From NCBI RefSeq assembly GCF_002939475.1, contig NZ_PKFQ01000001.1, positions 6,383,001-6,447,000 of the forward strand: a stretch of DNA of 64,000 nucleotides, read 5' to 3'. This document shows positions 42,096 through 51,356 of the stretch, one piece after another (position 1 is the stretch's first letter; every line of letters starts with the position of its first letter). Both the position numbers and the translations under genes were made by a program. This DNA comes from Streptomyces cinnamoneus. Lineage in GTDB: Bacteria > Actinomycetota > Actinomycetes > Streptomycetales > Streptomycetaceae. The notes under the pieces are model-generated. The model saw only the letters and a program-made list of their open reading frames with translations, was not told the DNA's origin and made no database searches.

Positions 42096-43249
42096 GGGCG
42101 CTCCCCGGCGGCGACGGGCAGGGTGGCGTGGATGGACCAGCCGGCCTCGGAGCCCGGACCGGCCCGCAGCGTGCCGCCGAGGGTCTCGACCCGTTCACGC
42201 ATCCCGATCAGGCCGAACCCGCCGCGGTGCGGGTACCGGGCCGGGGCCGGCGGGGCGTCGTCGGTGATCTCGACCGTGATGCCGTCCGGGGCGTGCAGCA
42301 CGTCGACGGTCGCCGTCCGCGCGTGCGGCGCGTGCCGGGCGATGTTGGTCAGCGCCTCCTGCACGATCCGGTAGACCGTGGTGGTGACCTCCGGCGACCA
42401 CGCCGCCTTCTCCTCCGGCAGGTTGAGGCGGACGGCGGGACCGTGTCCGTGTCCCTCGAAGCGCCGGACCAGCTCGGTGAGCCCCTCGGGCCCCGGCGTC
42501 GTCCCCGCCCCGTCGTCGGTGTCCCGCAGCAGGCCGACCACGCGGCGCATGGCGGTCAGCGCGTCCGTACCGGCCTGCTCGATCCCGGTCAGCGTCTCGT
42601 CGAGGGCCTCCGGTCTGCTGCGGCTGACGATCTTGGCGGCCTGGGTCTGCAGGACGATGCCGGTGACGTGGTGCGCGACGATGTCGTGCAGCTCCCGGGC
42701 GAGCGCCAGGCGCTCCTCGCGTCGCACCGCCTCGGTGGCGGCGTGGCGGCGGTAGTCCAGCCACCGCAGCCACGCGCCGACGCCCAGCGCGACGGCCCAG
42801 CCCACCGCCCCGAGCTGGAACGGCCCCTGCCACACCCCGGACTCCGGGTCGATGCTCAGCCAGTCGACCGCCATGGCCGCGACGCCGCCGACCGCGACCG
42901 CCGCCGCCGCGCGCAGCGGCAGCGCCCGGACCGCGCTGCCGCCCAGCACCAGCAGGGCCAGCGCGGAGGCCGCACCGGGTTCACGGGGCAGGTCCGCGAC
43001 CTTCGCGACCACACCCGCGCCCCCGGCGACGACGATGCCGACGACCGCCGCGCCCACCCGGTGCCGTTCGCGGACCAGGGCGGCCGCGCACACCACCAGG
43101 CTGACGCAGAAGCCGAACAGCCACTCGCGGTCCTCACGGGCGATCTGCCGGGCGAAGACGGCGAGCGTCACCGCGAAGGCCAGGCCGAGTCCGGTGTTCG
43201 CCAGCGTCCACAGCCGCACGGCCGGCCGGTTTCCAGTGTTCACACTCAC
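42092..43249 (-). CDS. NarL-type sensor histidine kinase
   Basis: The 385-residue protein has an N-terminal membrane domain of about six helices (about 10-170), a HisKA_3 box ERLALARELHDIVAHHVTGIV (phospho-His about residue 195) and a HATPase_c domain (VQEALTNIARHA N-box, GGFGLIGMRERVETLGGTL). GTG 43249 is chosen because the N-terminus (VSVNTGNRPAVRLW) begins here; GTG 43243 is a possible second start, and a longer open frame reaches 43420. It pairs with the regulator by a 4-nt overlap. Confidence 0.88.
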   Translation of the reverse strand: MSVNTGNRPAVRLWTLANTGLGLAFAVTLAVFARQIAREDREWLFGFCVSLVVCAAALVRERHRVGAAVVGIVVAGGAGVVAKVADLPREPGAASALALLVLGGSAVRALPLRAAAAVAVGGVAAMAVDWLSIDPESGVWQGPFQLGAVGWAVALGVGAWLRWLDYRRHAATEAVRREERLALARELHDIVAHHVTGIVLQTQAAKIVSRSRPEALDETLTGIEQAGTDALTAMRRVVGLLRDTDDGAGTTPGPEGLTELVRRFEGHGHGPAVRLNLPEEKAAWSPEVTTTVYRIVQEALTNIARHAPHARTATVDVLHAPDGITVEITDDAPPAPARYPHRGGFGLIGMRERVETLGGTLRAGPGSEAGWSIHATLPVAAGERP

Positions 43250-43369
43250 GCCGTTCAGGCTACGGGACCGCCCAAGGCCCGCCGGAGTAGCCGAAAGTAC
43301 GATCCGTTCACCACCCAACCGTGCTTTCGGCCGGTGCGACGGCCGGGCCGCGCACAGCACGCTGATCCC

Positions 43370-43540
43370 ATGCTTACTTCGCACGCATCCAGCGTCCTCG
43401 CCGCCGAGTCGGGCGTCCACTACAGCCCGCTGTTCTACATCCTCTGCGGCGTCGTGGTCATCGCCTGCTTCATCGTCTTCTTCACGGTCGGCCGCTTCCT
43501 GCTGCGGCTCAAGGACCGCCGCTCGCGCGGCGGATCGTGA
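43370..43540 (+). CDS. small single-pass membrane protein
   Basis: The 56-residue protein has a short N-terminal polar part, one strong membrane helix (YILCGVVVIACFIVFFTVGRF) and a basic tail (RLKDRRSRGGS), so the C-terminus should be inside. There is no Shine-Dalgarno; it lies between the divergent kinase and the ABC genes. It may be an accessory part of the transporter or sensor; this is inference. Confidence 0.5.
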   Translation: MLTSHASSVLAAESGVHYSPLFYILCGVVVIACFIVFFTVGRFLLRLKDRRSRGGS

Positions 43541-43692
43541 TCCTGGTCGTCACCGGACACCGCGTCGGCTCGCCCCGGGCCGCTGCGGGACCACGCCGCC
43601 GGCCCGACCGGGCCGGGTCGGCGGAGCGGGGCCGATCCGACCAGCCGGGGTCCCGGTCACCAGGACCCCCGCAACCGACTCGAGGAAACACA

Positions 43693-44592
43693 ATGACTCC
43701 GGTACTGGAAGCCCATGGGCTCGGCAAACGGTACGGCCGTCGCCAGGCCCTGACCGACTGCCACCTGAACATTCCGCAGGGACGCGTCGTCGGCCTGGTG
43801 GGGCCCAACGGCGCGGGCAAGTCGACGCTGCTCCAGCTTGCCTGCGGGCTCATCGCGCCGACCGAGGGCACGATCAGCGTGCTCGGTGCGCGCCCCGCCG
43901 CCGACGCGGCGCACCTGGCGAAGGTCGGCTTCGTCGCCCAGGACACGCCGGTGTACGCCGGGCTGTCCGTCGCGGAACACCTGCGGATGGGCGCCAAGCT
44001 CAACCCCTCCTGGGACGCGCCGCTGGCCAAGCGGCGGATCGCCCAGATCGGCCTGGACCCCCGGCAGAAGGCGGGCCGGCTCTCCGGCGGTCAGCGCGCC
44101 CAGCTCGCCCTGACGATCGCCGCCGCCAAGCGCCCGGAACTCCTGATCTTCGACGAGCCCGCCGCCGCGCTCGACCCGCTCGCCCGGCACGCGTTCCTGG
44201 AGAACCTGATGGAGTTCGTCGCCGACCTCGGCGCCAGCGCCATCCTGTCCTCCCACCTGCTCGGCGACGTCGAACGCGTCTGTGACTACCTGATCGTGCT
44301 GTCCGAGTCCCGCGTCCAGGTCGCCGGTACGGTGCAGGACCTGCTGGCCGCCCACTACCGGTTCACCGGCAGCCGCGGTGACTTCACCAGCCTGCCCCCC
44401 GGGGTCGAGGCCATCGAGACCGACAACACCCTGAGCGGGAGCGCCGTGATCGTGCGTGCGGACGGGCCGTTGCCGCCCGTCGGCTGGAACGTCGAGAAGA
44501 TCGAGCTGGAAGAGCTGGTGCTGGCCTACATGACCCGGGCGAACTCCGGTTCCGTCCGTCCCGCTTCGATGGCTTCGGAGGCGCAGCGATGA
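43693..44592 (+). CDS. ABC transporter ATPase
   Basis: The 299-residue ATPase has Walker A GPNGAGKST, Q-loop VAQDT, signature LSGGQRAQ, Walker B ELLIFDEPAAALDP and an H-loop SSHLL. After about 225 is a C-terminal extension as in drug- and bacitracin-type exporters. ATG 43693 follows GAGGAAA. ATGA overlap with the permease gene gives a two-component exporter, probably for self-protection or extrusion of the peptide made by the cluster downstream. Confidence 0.9.
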   Translation: MTPVLEAHGLGKRYGRRQALTDCHLNIPQGRVVGLVGPNGAGKSTLLQLACGLIAPTEGTISVLGARPAADAAHLAKVGFVAQDTPVYAGLSVAEHLRMGAKLNPSWDAPLAKRRIAQIGLDPRQKAGRLSGGQRAQLALTIAAAKRPELLIFDEPAAALDPLARHAFLENLMEFVADLGASAILSSHLLGDVERVCDYLIVLSESRVQVAGTVQDLLAAHYRFTGSRGDFTSLPPGVEAIETDNTLSGSAVIVRADGPLPPVGWNVEKIELEELVLAYMTRANSGSVRPASMASEAQR

Positions 44593-45581
44593 TCTGGCTC
44601 ACCTGGCGCCAGTTCCGCACCCAGATCCTGGCCGCGCTGGCCGTGGTCGCCGTGATCGGGATCTATCTGGTGACGCTCGGCATGCAGATCCGGGACAAGC
44701 ACGACAGCGTGCTCGACCAGTGCCGCAGCCACGGCAACTGCCCGAGCCTGCTGGCCTCGTTCACGGACCAGTTCCACGTCCAGGTCTCCATCCTGGGCTA
44801 CCTCCTGATCGTCATCCCGGGCATCATCGGCATGTTCTGGGGCGCTCCCCTGATCACCCGCGAGCTGGAACTGGGCACCCACCGCCTGGTGTGGAACCAG
44901 AGCGTGACGCGCAAGCGCTGGCTGGCGGTCAAGCTCGGGTTCGTCGGCCTGTGCAGCATGGCCGTGACCGGCGCGCTCAGCCTGCTGCTGACGTGGGCGG
45001 CCGGCCCGTTCGACCAGGTCCAGGCGGACCGGTTCACGCCGATCCCGTTCGCCGCGCGCAACATCGTGCCGGTCGCCTACGCGGCCTTCGCCTTCGTGCT
45101 CGGGGTGACGCTGGGCCTGTTCATCCGCCGCACCCTGGCGGCCATGGCGGTGACGCTGGTGCTGTTCGGCGTGGTGCAGGTCGCCATGCCGAACATGATC
45201 CGGCCGAACCTCGTCACGCCCGTCAGCTCGACGGTCAAGCTCACGCCGACCGCGCTGGAATCCCTCAGCTTCCTCGGCCAGTACGGCGACATCGGCGGCC
45301 TGAAGGTGCCCAGCGGGGACTGGGTGGTGGAGACCAGCCCCATGCTCAACTCCGCCGGGAAGAACATCGGCCACACGGCCATGTACGCGAACTGCATCAA
45401 CAACTCGGTCCAGTCCTCGATGCTCAAGTGCCTGGCGGACGCCGACCTGCACGTGGAGGTCAAGGAACAGCCCGCGAGCCGCTACTGGAAGTTCCAGTGG
45501 TACGAGGCCGGGTTGTTCGCCCTGGTCACGGCCGTGATGGCGGGACTGTCCTTCTGGCGGATCCGCGGCCGGCTCAACTGA
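44589..45581 (+). CDS. ABC-2-type transporter permease
   Basis: The 330-residue membrane protein begins MIWLTWRQFRTQILAA, a typical start for this family, and has about six helices with a large outer loop (about 200-300, holding two Cys in CINNSVQSSMLKC). It pairs with the ATPase just upstream. The gene converges on the MsbA-like exporter; the gap of 187 bp has a perfect 18-bp inverted repeat. Confidence 0.87.
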   Translation: MIWLTWRQFRTQILAALAVVAVIGIYLVTLGMQIRDKHDSVLDQCRSHGNCPSLLASFTDQFHVQVSILGYLLIVIPGIIGMFWGAPLITRELELGTHRLVWNQSVTRKRWLAVKLGFVGLCSMAVTGALSLLLTWAAGPFDQVQADRFTPIPFAARNIVPVAYAAFAFVLGVTLGLFIRRTLAAMAVTLVLFGVVQVAMPNMIRPNLVTPVSSTVKLTPTALESLSFLGQYGDIGGLKVPSGDWVVETSPMLNSAGKNIGHTAMYANCINNSVQSSMLKCLADADLHVEVKEQPASRYWKFQWYEAGLFALVTAVMAGLSFWRIRGRLN

Positions 45582-45638
45582 CGGTGCTTCCCCCCCCCGT
45601 CGGCCGACGGCCGACGGCGGGGGAGGCGGTTCCCCCGT

Positions 45639-45703
45639 ACGACCACGGCCTTCCGGCCGGATGCGCGGCGTCAAGCCCGCACCCACCGGAAGGCCGTGGT
45701 CGT
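45639..45703. terminator. bidirectional terminator, perfect 18-bp inverted repeat
   Basis: ACGACCACGGCCTTCCGG (45639-45656) and CCGGAAGGCCGTGGTCGT (45686-45703) are exact complements with a 29-nt loop, placed between two convergent transporter genes. Confidence 0.7.
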
Positions 45704-45712
45704 TCTCGCCGG

Positions 45713-45746
45713 GCTCCGTGCTCCGTGCTCCGTGCTCCGTGCTCCG
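45713..45746. repeat. heptanucleotide tandem repeat GCTCCGT x 4.9
   Basis: Four perfect GCTCCGT units plus GCTCCG lie just after the terminator hairpin. Copy number may differ between isolates by slippage. It is not coding. Confidence 0.85.
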
Positions 45747-45768
45747 GCCGCCGGCCGGCCCGGTCCCG

Positions 45769-47715
45769 CTAGCCGGCCGCCGCCGGGTTCGCCGCGGGCC
45801 TGCCGACCGGGCGGGGGTCGCCGTCGCCGTTCTGGCGGGCGAACTGGGTGCGGTAGAGCCGTGCGTAGTGACCGTCCGCGGCGAGCAGTTCCTCGTGGGT
45901 GCCGCGCTCGCCGATCCGGCCCGAATCGATCACCAGGATCTCGTCGGCCTCGCGGATGGTGGACAGGCGGTGGGCGATGACGAGCGAGGTGCGGTCGGCC
46001 AGCGCCGTCTTCAGCGCCTGCTGGATCGCCGCCTCCGAGGCGGAGTCGAGGTGCGCGGTGGCCTCGTCGAGGACGACGACGGGCGGGTTCTTGAGCAGCA
46101 GCCGGGCCAGGGCGAGCCGCTGCTTCTCACCGCCGGACAGCCGGTAGCCGCGATCGCCGACCACGGTGTCGAGGCCGTCGGGCAGCGCCGCGACCGTCTC
46201 GCCGATCAGCGCCGCGTCGCAGGCGTCGAGCAGGTCCCGCTCCGAGGCGTCCGGGCTGGCGTAGAGCAGGTTGGTGCGGATCGTGTCGTGGAAGAGGTGG
46301 ACGTCCTGGGTGACGATGCCGACGGTCTGGTGCAGCGACTCCAGCGTCACGTCCCGTATGTCGTGGCCGTCGATCCGCACGACGCCGGAGACCGGGTCGT
46401 AGAGCCGGGGCACCAGGTGGGTGATGGTGGTCTTGCCGGCGCCCGACGGGCCGACCAGAGCGGTCATCTGCCCGGAACGGATGCGGAAGTTCAGGTCCCG
46501 CAGCACCATGGTGTCGCCGTCGCGTTCCGGAGTCGGCAGCGCGATCGACTCCAGGGAGGCGAGCGAGACCTCCCCGACGGCCGGGTACCGGAAGGAGACC
46601 TGGTCGAACTCGACCTCGGGCGCACGGCTCCGGCCGTCGCCGGCCGCGCCGGCGGCGGCCGGCAGGGCGCGGGCGCCGGGCCGCTCGATGATCAGCGGTT
46701 CGAGGTCAAGGATCTCGAAGACCCGGTCGAAGCTGACAAGTGCCGTCATGAAGTCCATCTGGATGTTGGACAGTTGGTTGATGGGACCGTAGAGCCGGGC
46801 GAGCAGTGTCACCATGGCGACGAGCGTGCCGATCTGGAGCGTGCCGTGGACGACCAGGCTCCCGCCCAGACCGTAGATCATGGCGGTCATCAAGGAGGCG
46901 AGCAGGGTCGCCAGCACGAGGAAGGAGCGTCCGAACAGGGACTCCAGAACGCTGATGTCCCGGATCCGGCCCGCCCTGGCCGCGAACTGCTCCGACTCCC
47001 GTGCGGGCCGGCCGTAGAGCTTGGCGAGCATCGCCCCGCCCACGTTGAACCGCTCGTTCATCATCGAGCCCATCTCGGCGTCGAGTTGCATCTTCTCCCG
47101 GGCCAGTCGCTGAAGTCTGTGTCCGACTTTCTTGACGGGTAGGAGGAACAAGGGGATCATGACCAGCGCCGCGATGCTGATCTGCCAGGACAGGTAGAAC
47201 ATGGCCGCGATGACGAGGGTGACGGTCAGGACCGTCGAGACTGTCTGCGAGAGCAGGGAGGAGACGGCTTCCTGGGCTCCGATGACGTCCGTGTTCAGCC
47301 TGCTGACCAGCGATCCGGTCTGTGCCCGGGTGAAGAACGCGAGCGGCTGGCGCTGGACATGGCGGAACACGGTGGTCCGCAGGTCGTAGACGAGCCCCTG
47401 ACTGATCCGGGCGGAGAACCAGGTCTGGGCGTAGACCGCCACCGCGTCGACGAGGGCGAGGCCGGCGACCCCGAGGGACAGCCACACCACGACCCCGAGT
47501 TCCTCCGGGACGATGCCTTCGTCGATGACCGCCTTGAGGGCCAGCGGACTCGCCGCGGTGATCACCGCGTCCAGCACGGTCATCACTATCAATATGACCA
47601 ATGCGACGCGATAGTGCCTGGCATACGGGAGGATCCGTCTCACGGTGCCGGGCTTGATCTTCTGGTCGGTGATTTCATCACCGATCCTGGGAAGAAGCGA
47701 TCCCGAGATGCGCAT
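45769..47715 (-). CDS. MsbA-like ABC exporter (fused membrane and ATPase domains)
   Basis: The 648-residue half-transporter has a six-helix ABC membrane domain (about 35-330), a linker, and an NBD (about 365-620) with Walker A GPSGAGKTT, Q-loop VTQDV, signature YRLSGGEKQR, Walker B VVVLDEATAHLD and H-loop IAHRLS. It should work as a homodimer. Such exporters are common in ramoplanin- and glycopeptide-type clusters and probably export the lipopeptide. It diverges from the StrR-type regulator across 217 bp. Confidence 0.9.
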   Translation of the reverse strand: MRISGSLLPRIGDEITDQKIKPGTVRRILPYARHYRVALVILIVMTVLDAVITAASPLALKAVIDEGIVPEELGVVVWLSLGVAGLALVDAVAVYAQTWFSARISQGLVYDLRTTVFRHVQRQPLAFFTRAQTGSLVSRLNTDVIGAQEAVSSLLSQTVSTVLTVTLVIAAMFYLSWQISIAALVMIPLFLLPVKKVGHRLQRLAREKMQLDAEMGSMMNERFNVGGAMLAKLYGRPARESEQFAARAGRIRDISVLESLFGRSFLVLATLLASLMTAMIYGLGGSLVVHGTLQIGTLVAMVTLLARLYGPINQLSNIQMDFMTALVSFDRVFEILDLEPLIIERPGARALPAAAGAAGDGRSRAPEVEFDQVSFRYPAVGEVSLASLESIALPTPERDGDTMVLRDLNFRIRSGQMTALVGPSGAGKTTITHLVPRLYDPVSGVVRIDGHDIRDVTLESLHQTVGIVTQDVHLFHDTIRTNLLYASPDASERDLLDACDAALIGETVAALPDGLDTVVGDRGYRLSGGEKQRLALARLLLKNPPVVVLDEATAHLDSASEAAIQQALKTALADRTSLVIAHRLSTIREADEILVIDSGRIGERGTHEELLAADGHYARLYRTQFARQNGDGDPRPVGRPAANPAAAG

Positions 47716-47932
47716 GCGAAACCTTCCGTGTCGGGTGCCTGGGGCTGCGGTTCATGCCTCGAAGGGGCGCAAAGCCATTGACGGGGCGGCTGTTGCCTTG
47801 CTTAGTATCAGTACCTTAAAACCTGGCCGTGTGCGAGAGCCTGACGGAGACGGGACGCCGGACCGGCTTCGGCGTGACACATCGAGTGAGGGGCCCAGCG
47901 CCCGACACGGATTGTGGTAATCGCGAACACCT

Positions 47933-49063
47933 ATGAAGACGCGCATACGTGAAGAAGCGGGAACCGATGCCTCAGCCTCCCGAGGAAAGGCGCCAAGCAC
48001 AATAGGTACTCACGCGGGGGAGACGTTGCCAGTGTTAGACCCGACGAACTCCGGAGCCGTCGGAATCGTACAAGACAGCTCGGCCGTTGGTTTTCCCGAA
48101 TCCGATACGGTTCCCGAATGGGGTGTCGTGACCGTGCGGATCGCCTCGCTGCTGCCGGGGGAGTCCCCCCGTCTCCAGGGCCTCGATCACGCACACATCG
48201 CTGTACTCTCGCAGCTCGACTCGCCGTTGCCGCCGATCCTCGTCGACCGGTGCACCCGGCGCGTGATCGACGGCATGCACCGGCTGGAGGCCGCCAAGCG
48301 CAGGGGGCTGGAGACCATCGAGGTCGAGTACTTCGACGGATCGCAGGCAGAAGCGTTTCTGCGTGCGGTGCGGGCCAACGTCTCCCACGGCTTCCCGCTC
48401 TCCCCGGCCGACCGCCGGGCCGCCGCCGCCCGCATCATCGCCTCCCATCCGCACCTGTCGGACCGCGTCATAGCCGAGGCGGCGGGCCTCGGCGCCAAGG
48501 CCGTCGCCACCATCCGGCGCTGTTCGACCGACGCGACGACGCAGTCGAACAGCCGGGTGGGCAGGGACGGCAGGGTCCGCCCGCTCAGCAGCGTGGAGGG
48601 CCGCCGCAAGGCCGCCGAAGTGATGACCGAACGCCCCGGAGCGTCGCTGCGGGAGGTGGCCAGGGTCGCCGGGATCTCCCTCGCCACGGCGAGTGACGTG
48701 CGCAAGCGGCTCGAACGGGGCGAGGAGCCCGTGCCCACCCGCGCCGCGGCGAGCGAGGGCGCCGCCTACTCGCGCAGCGCCCAGCTCGCCCGCCGCAAAG
48801 CCCGTCGGGCGATCCGCGAGGCCCACACCAACCCCACCGTCGTGCTGGAGAAGCTCCTGCGCGACCCGTCACTGCGGCTGAACGACGGCGGCCGGAGGCT
48901 GTTGCGGCTGCTGCGGCACAACGCCATCGGCGCGGAGGACTGGGCGGAGCTGTCCGCCGCGGTGCCGGCGCACTGCGAGGTCCTGGTGGGGCAGCTCGCC
49001 GTGCAATTCGCGCAGATGTGGGTTGAATTCGCCAGGGAGCTGGACGACCGCGCCGACTCCTGA
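47933..49063 (+). CDS. StrR-type ParB/Spo0J-like pathway regulator (contains TTA codon)
   Basis: The 376-residue protein has a ParB-like N-domain (about 70-150, with VDRCTRRVIDGMHRLEAAKRRG), a helix-turn-helix (DRVIAEAAGLGAKAVATIRR, about 178-200) and a second HTH-like motif (SLREVARVAGISLATASDVRKRL, about 236-260). This is the layout of StrR/Bbr/Tei15*, pathway activators of aminoglycoside, glycopeptide and ramoplanin-class clusters. Codon 35 is TTA (48035-48037), so expression should need bldA leucyl-tRNA. ATG 47933 is the longest start; if translation began at a GTG near 48126, the TTA would lie outside the gene. Confidence 0.88.
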   Translation: MKTRIREEAGTDASASRGKAPSTIGTHAGETLPVLDPTNSGAVGIVQDSSAVGFPESDTVPEWGVVTVRIASLLPGESPRLQGLDHAHIAVLSQLDSPLPPILVDRCTRRVIDGMHRLEAAKRRGLETIEVEYFDGSQAEAFLRAVRANVSHGFPLSPADRRAAAARIIASHPHLSDRVIAEAAGLGAKAVATIRRCSTDATTQSNSRVGRDGRVRPLSSVEGRRKAAEVMTERPGASLREVARVAGISLATASDVRKRLERGEEPVPTRAAASEGAAYSRSAQLARRKARRAIREAHTNPTVVLEKLLRDPSLRLNDGGRRLLRLLRHNAIGAEDWAELSAAVPAHCEVLVGQLAVQFAQMWVEFARELDDRADS

Positions 49064-49508
49064 CGCGGGCTTCCGCCGGGCTGGGTGATCTGCCACCGGG
49101 TGACGATTCGGCCCTCGTGCGGTGCCACGCGGCTGTTTTCGGTGCGGTGTCGGACGGGCCCTTCGGGCGCCCGTGCCGGAATTCCTCACTCCGGCTGCGT
49201 GCCGTCTTTTCGCGAAGTGTGTGCGTTTCGTGACGACGATGTGGGGCGTGCGCTGCCATAAGGGCGTGGGCCCCGCCGTCGCCGTGGCGTCGTCCGCCTC
49301 TTCCCGGAAAAGGGAGGGATCGCGAACTCTCCTACCCGGCCCCGCCGCACGGGCATTCGCGCGCACCCTGTTCGACGTTGATCGGATTCCGAGACGGTGT
49401 CATAGTTCTGTGCCTCATGAAATTAACAGCGGGACCGGCGCTTTGACGGATGCGCGGAAATGCTCGCGCCGGCCGGGATCTCGACGACGAGAATGATGCG
49501 GGCATGAT
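49064..49508 (+). promoter_or_regulatory. intergenic region before the biosynthetic operon
   Basis: This 445-bp region has no supported gene. Its last 150 bp are A/T-richer than the rest and should carry the operon promoter. I looked for the StrR-type site (GTTCGACTG-N11-CAGTCGAAC) and found only a half-like GTTCGACG at 49370-49377. Confidence 0.45.
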
Positions 49509-50309
49509 ATGCAGCAGGTCTTCACCAACGGTATAAGGATCTCCTACAGCCGCTCGGGCGGGGGAAAGCCCGTTCTGCTGGTCATGGGCTCGTCCTCTCC
49601 CGGCCGGGTCTGGACGACGCATCAGACGCCCGCGCTGGCCCGGGCGGGCTACGAGTCCGTGACCTTCGACAACCGCGGGGTTCCGCCGTCCGACGCGCCG
49701 CCCGGGAAGTACACGCTCGACGACATGGTCGCCGACACGAAGGGCCTCATCGACGCGCTGGACCTGGCGCCGTGCCGCATCGTCGGCACCTCCCTGGGCT
49801 CCATGATCGCCCAGGAACTGGCGATCCAGAGCCCCGGATCCGTCCGCTGCGCCGTGCTGCTGGGCACCCGGGGCCGCGCCGACGAGTTCCGGCGGGCCGA
49901 GGTGACGGCACAGCGCGCCCTCATCGAGAGCGGCGTCCGCATGCCGCCCGCCTACGAGGCCTTCGTGTCCGTCCTGCAGATGCTCTCGCCCGCCACGCGG
50001 AACGACGAGGAGAAGGTCGAACGGTGGCTGGACCTCTTCGAGTTGTCCGCCCCGGGCCACACGGCCGCGGGCCAGGCCTGGGCCGACATCGTCAGCGACC
50101 GGCGCGAGGAGCTGCGGAAGGTCTCCGCACCGTGCCGTGTCATCTCCTTCACCGACGACGTCATCACCCCGCCCGCGCTGTGCGCCGAGGTGGCCGACGC
50201 CATCCCGGACTGCGATCTGGTGGAGATCCCGTCCTGCGGCCACCTGGGCTACCTGGAACGGCCGCAGGAGGTCAACGCGTCGATCATCGAATTCCTTGAC
50301 AAACATTAG
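49509..50309 (+). CDS. alpha/beta hydrolase
   Basis: The 266-residue hydrolase has an oxyanion-hole region VMGSSSPG, nucleophile Ser in GTSLGSM (about residue 98), an acid Asp in FTDDVITPP and catalytic His in CGHLGYLERP. Hydrolases of this size in peptide clusters are stand-alone thioesterases or tailoring enzymes; specificity cannot be read. The weak ribosome site before ATG 49509 leaves the start open. It begins the row of biosynthetic genes that runs to the NRPS. Confidence 0.82.
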   Translation: MQQVFTNGIRISYSRSGGGKPVLLVMGSSSPGRVWTTHQTPALARAGYESVTFDNRGVPPSDAPPGKYTLDDMVADTKGLIDALDLAPCRIVGTSLGSMIAQELAIQSPGSVRCAVLLGTRGRADEFRRAEVTAQRALIESGVRMPPAYEAFVSVLQMLSPATRNDEEKVERWLDLFELSAPGHTAAGQAWADIVSDRREELRKVSAPCRVISFTDDVITPPALCAEVADAIPDCDLVEIPSCGHLGYLERPQEVNASIIEFLDKH

Positions 50310-50336
50310 CCATTCCACTTCGTGGGAGGTCGTGCC

Positions 50337-51356
50337 ATGGCCGCGCTGGACATCGAGTACGTCGAGCTCTACGCACATGACGAAGCAGCTACGGTCGGCT
50401 ACCTCGCGGGATCCCTGGGATTCCGCAGGGTCGCGCGGGCCGGGCGCCCCGGCCTGGAGACGGTGCTGCTGCGCCAGGGCACCGTGCAGGTCCTGGTCTC
50501 CACCGGCCCGGCGGCGGGGCGCTTCCTGGAGGAACACGGCGACGGCGTCGCCGACATGGCACTGCGCTGCGACGACGTCGCCGGGACGCTCGCGTCGGCG
50601 ACGGCGGCCGGCGCCCGGGAGCTGGGGGACGCGGTCGGCGGCCCGGCCGTGACCGGCTTCGGCGGCGTGCGCCACACCCTGTTCCCCGACGGGCCGGACG
50701 CCGCCACGCGACTGCCGGCCGGGCGCGCGTGGACGCCCTTGTCCGCAGCCGCCGGACCGGTCGAGCGGATCTCCGTCCTCGACCACGTCGCGGTGGTGCT
50801 GGAAGCGGGCACCCTGCAGGACCACACGGAGTTCTACGAGCGCGGTTTCGGGCTGGGCCGCTACTCCGGCGAGTACGTCGCCTTCGGGGACCAGGCCATG
50901 GACTCGGTGGTCGTGCGCAGTGCGTCCGGCGGCATCACCTTCACCCTCATCGAGCCGGACAAGAAGAAGCAGGCGGGGCAGATCGACGCGTTCCTCGACA
51001 AGAACAACGGCCCCGGCGTGCAGCACCTCGCCTTCCTGGTGGACGAGATCGTTCCGGCGGTGCACGAGTTGCGCGGGCGCGGGGTGGACTTCCTGAGCAC
51101 CCCCGCCGCGTACTACGGCCTGCTGGAGCGGCGCTTCCCCGAGATGGCCGGCGAGATCGCGGACCTCAAGGGAGCCGACGTCCTGGCCGACCGCGACGAG
51201 TGGGGATACCTGCTGCAGCTGTTCACCCGCTCGCCCTACGCACGCGGCACCCTCTTCTACGAGCTCGTCCAGCGCCGCGGCTCCCGCGGGTTCGGCAGCT
51301 CCAACATCCGGTCGCTGTACGAGGCGATCGAGCTCGACCGGGTGGCCGCCGAATGA
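50337..51356 (+). CDS. hmaS: 4-hydroxymandelate synthase (HPPD-like)
   Basis: The 339-residue Fe(II) dioxygenase is built of two vicinal-oxygen-chelate halves. The iron ligands are His in LDHVAVV (about 149), His in VQHLAFL (about 231) and Glu in FYELVQR (about 308). It is shorter than HPPD and lies next to Hmo and HpgT homologues, so 4-hydroxymandelate synthase is preferred: HPP + O2 -> 4-hydroxymandelate + CO2. The last step of this branch is hydroxyphenylglycine. ATG 50337 follows GGGAGG at 7 nt; it overlaps the next gene by ATGA. Confidence 0.9.
   Translation: MAALDIEYVELYAHDEAATVGYLAGSLGFRRVARAGRPGLETVLLRQGTVQVLVSTGPAAGRFLEEHGDGVADMALRCDDVAGTLASATAAGARELGDAVGGPAVTGFGGVRHTLFPDGPDAATRLPAGRAWTPLSAAAGPVERISVLDHVAVVLEAGTLQDHTEFYERGFGLGRYSGEYVAFGDQAMDSVVVRSASGGITFTLIEPDKKKQAGQIDAFLDKNNGPGVQHLAFLVDEIVPAVHELRGRGVDFLSTPAAYYGLLERRFPEMAGEIADLKGADVLADRDEWGYLLQLFTRSPYARGTLFYELVQRRGSRGFGSSNIRSLYEAIELDRVAAE

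Noticed and set aside
45713..45746. Tandem GCTCCGT repeats as a CRISPR array
   Set aside because: Units are only 7 bp and touch each other; there are no spacers and no cas genes.
49122..49496. A 124-codon frame in the gap before the alpha/beta hydrolase
   Set aside because: It has no ribosome site, an odd Arg/Ser-rich composition and covers what should be promoter DNA.
47850..49508. StrR-type binding sites (GTTCGACTG-N11-CAGTCGAAC) near the regulator
   Set aside because: Only half-site-like GTTCGACG (49370-49377) was found; no full inverted repeat could be supported by eye.
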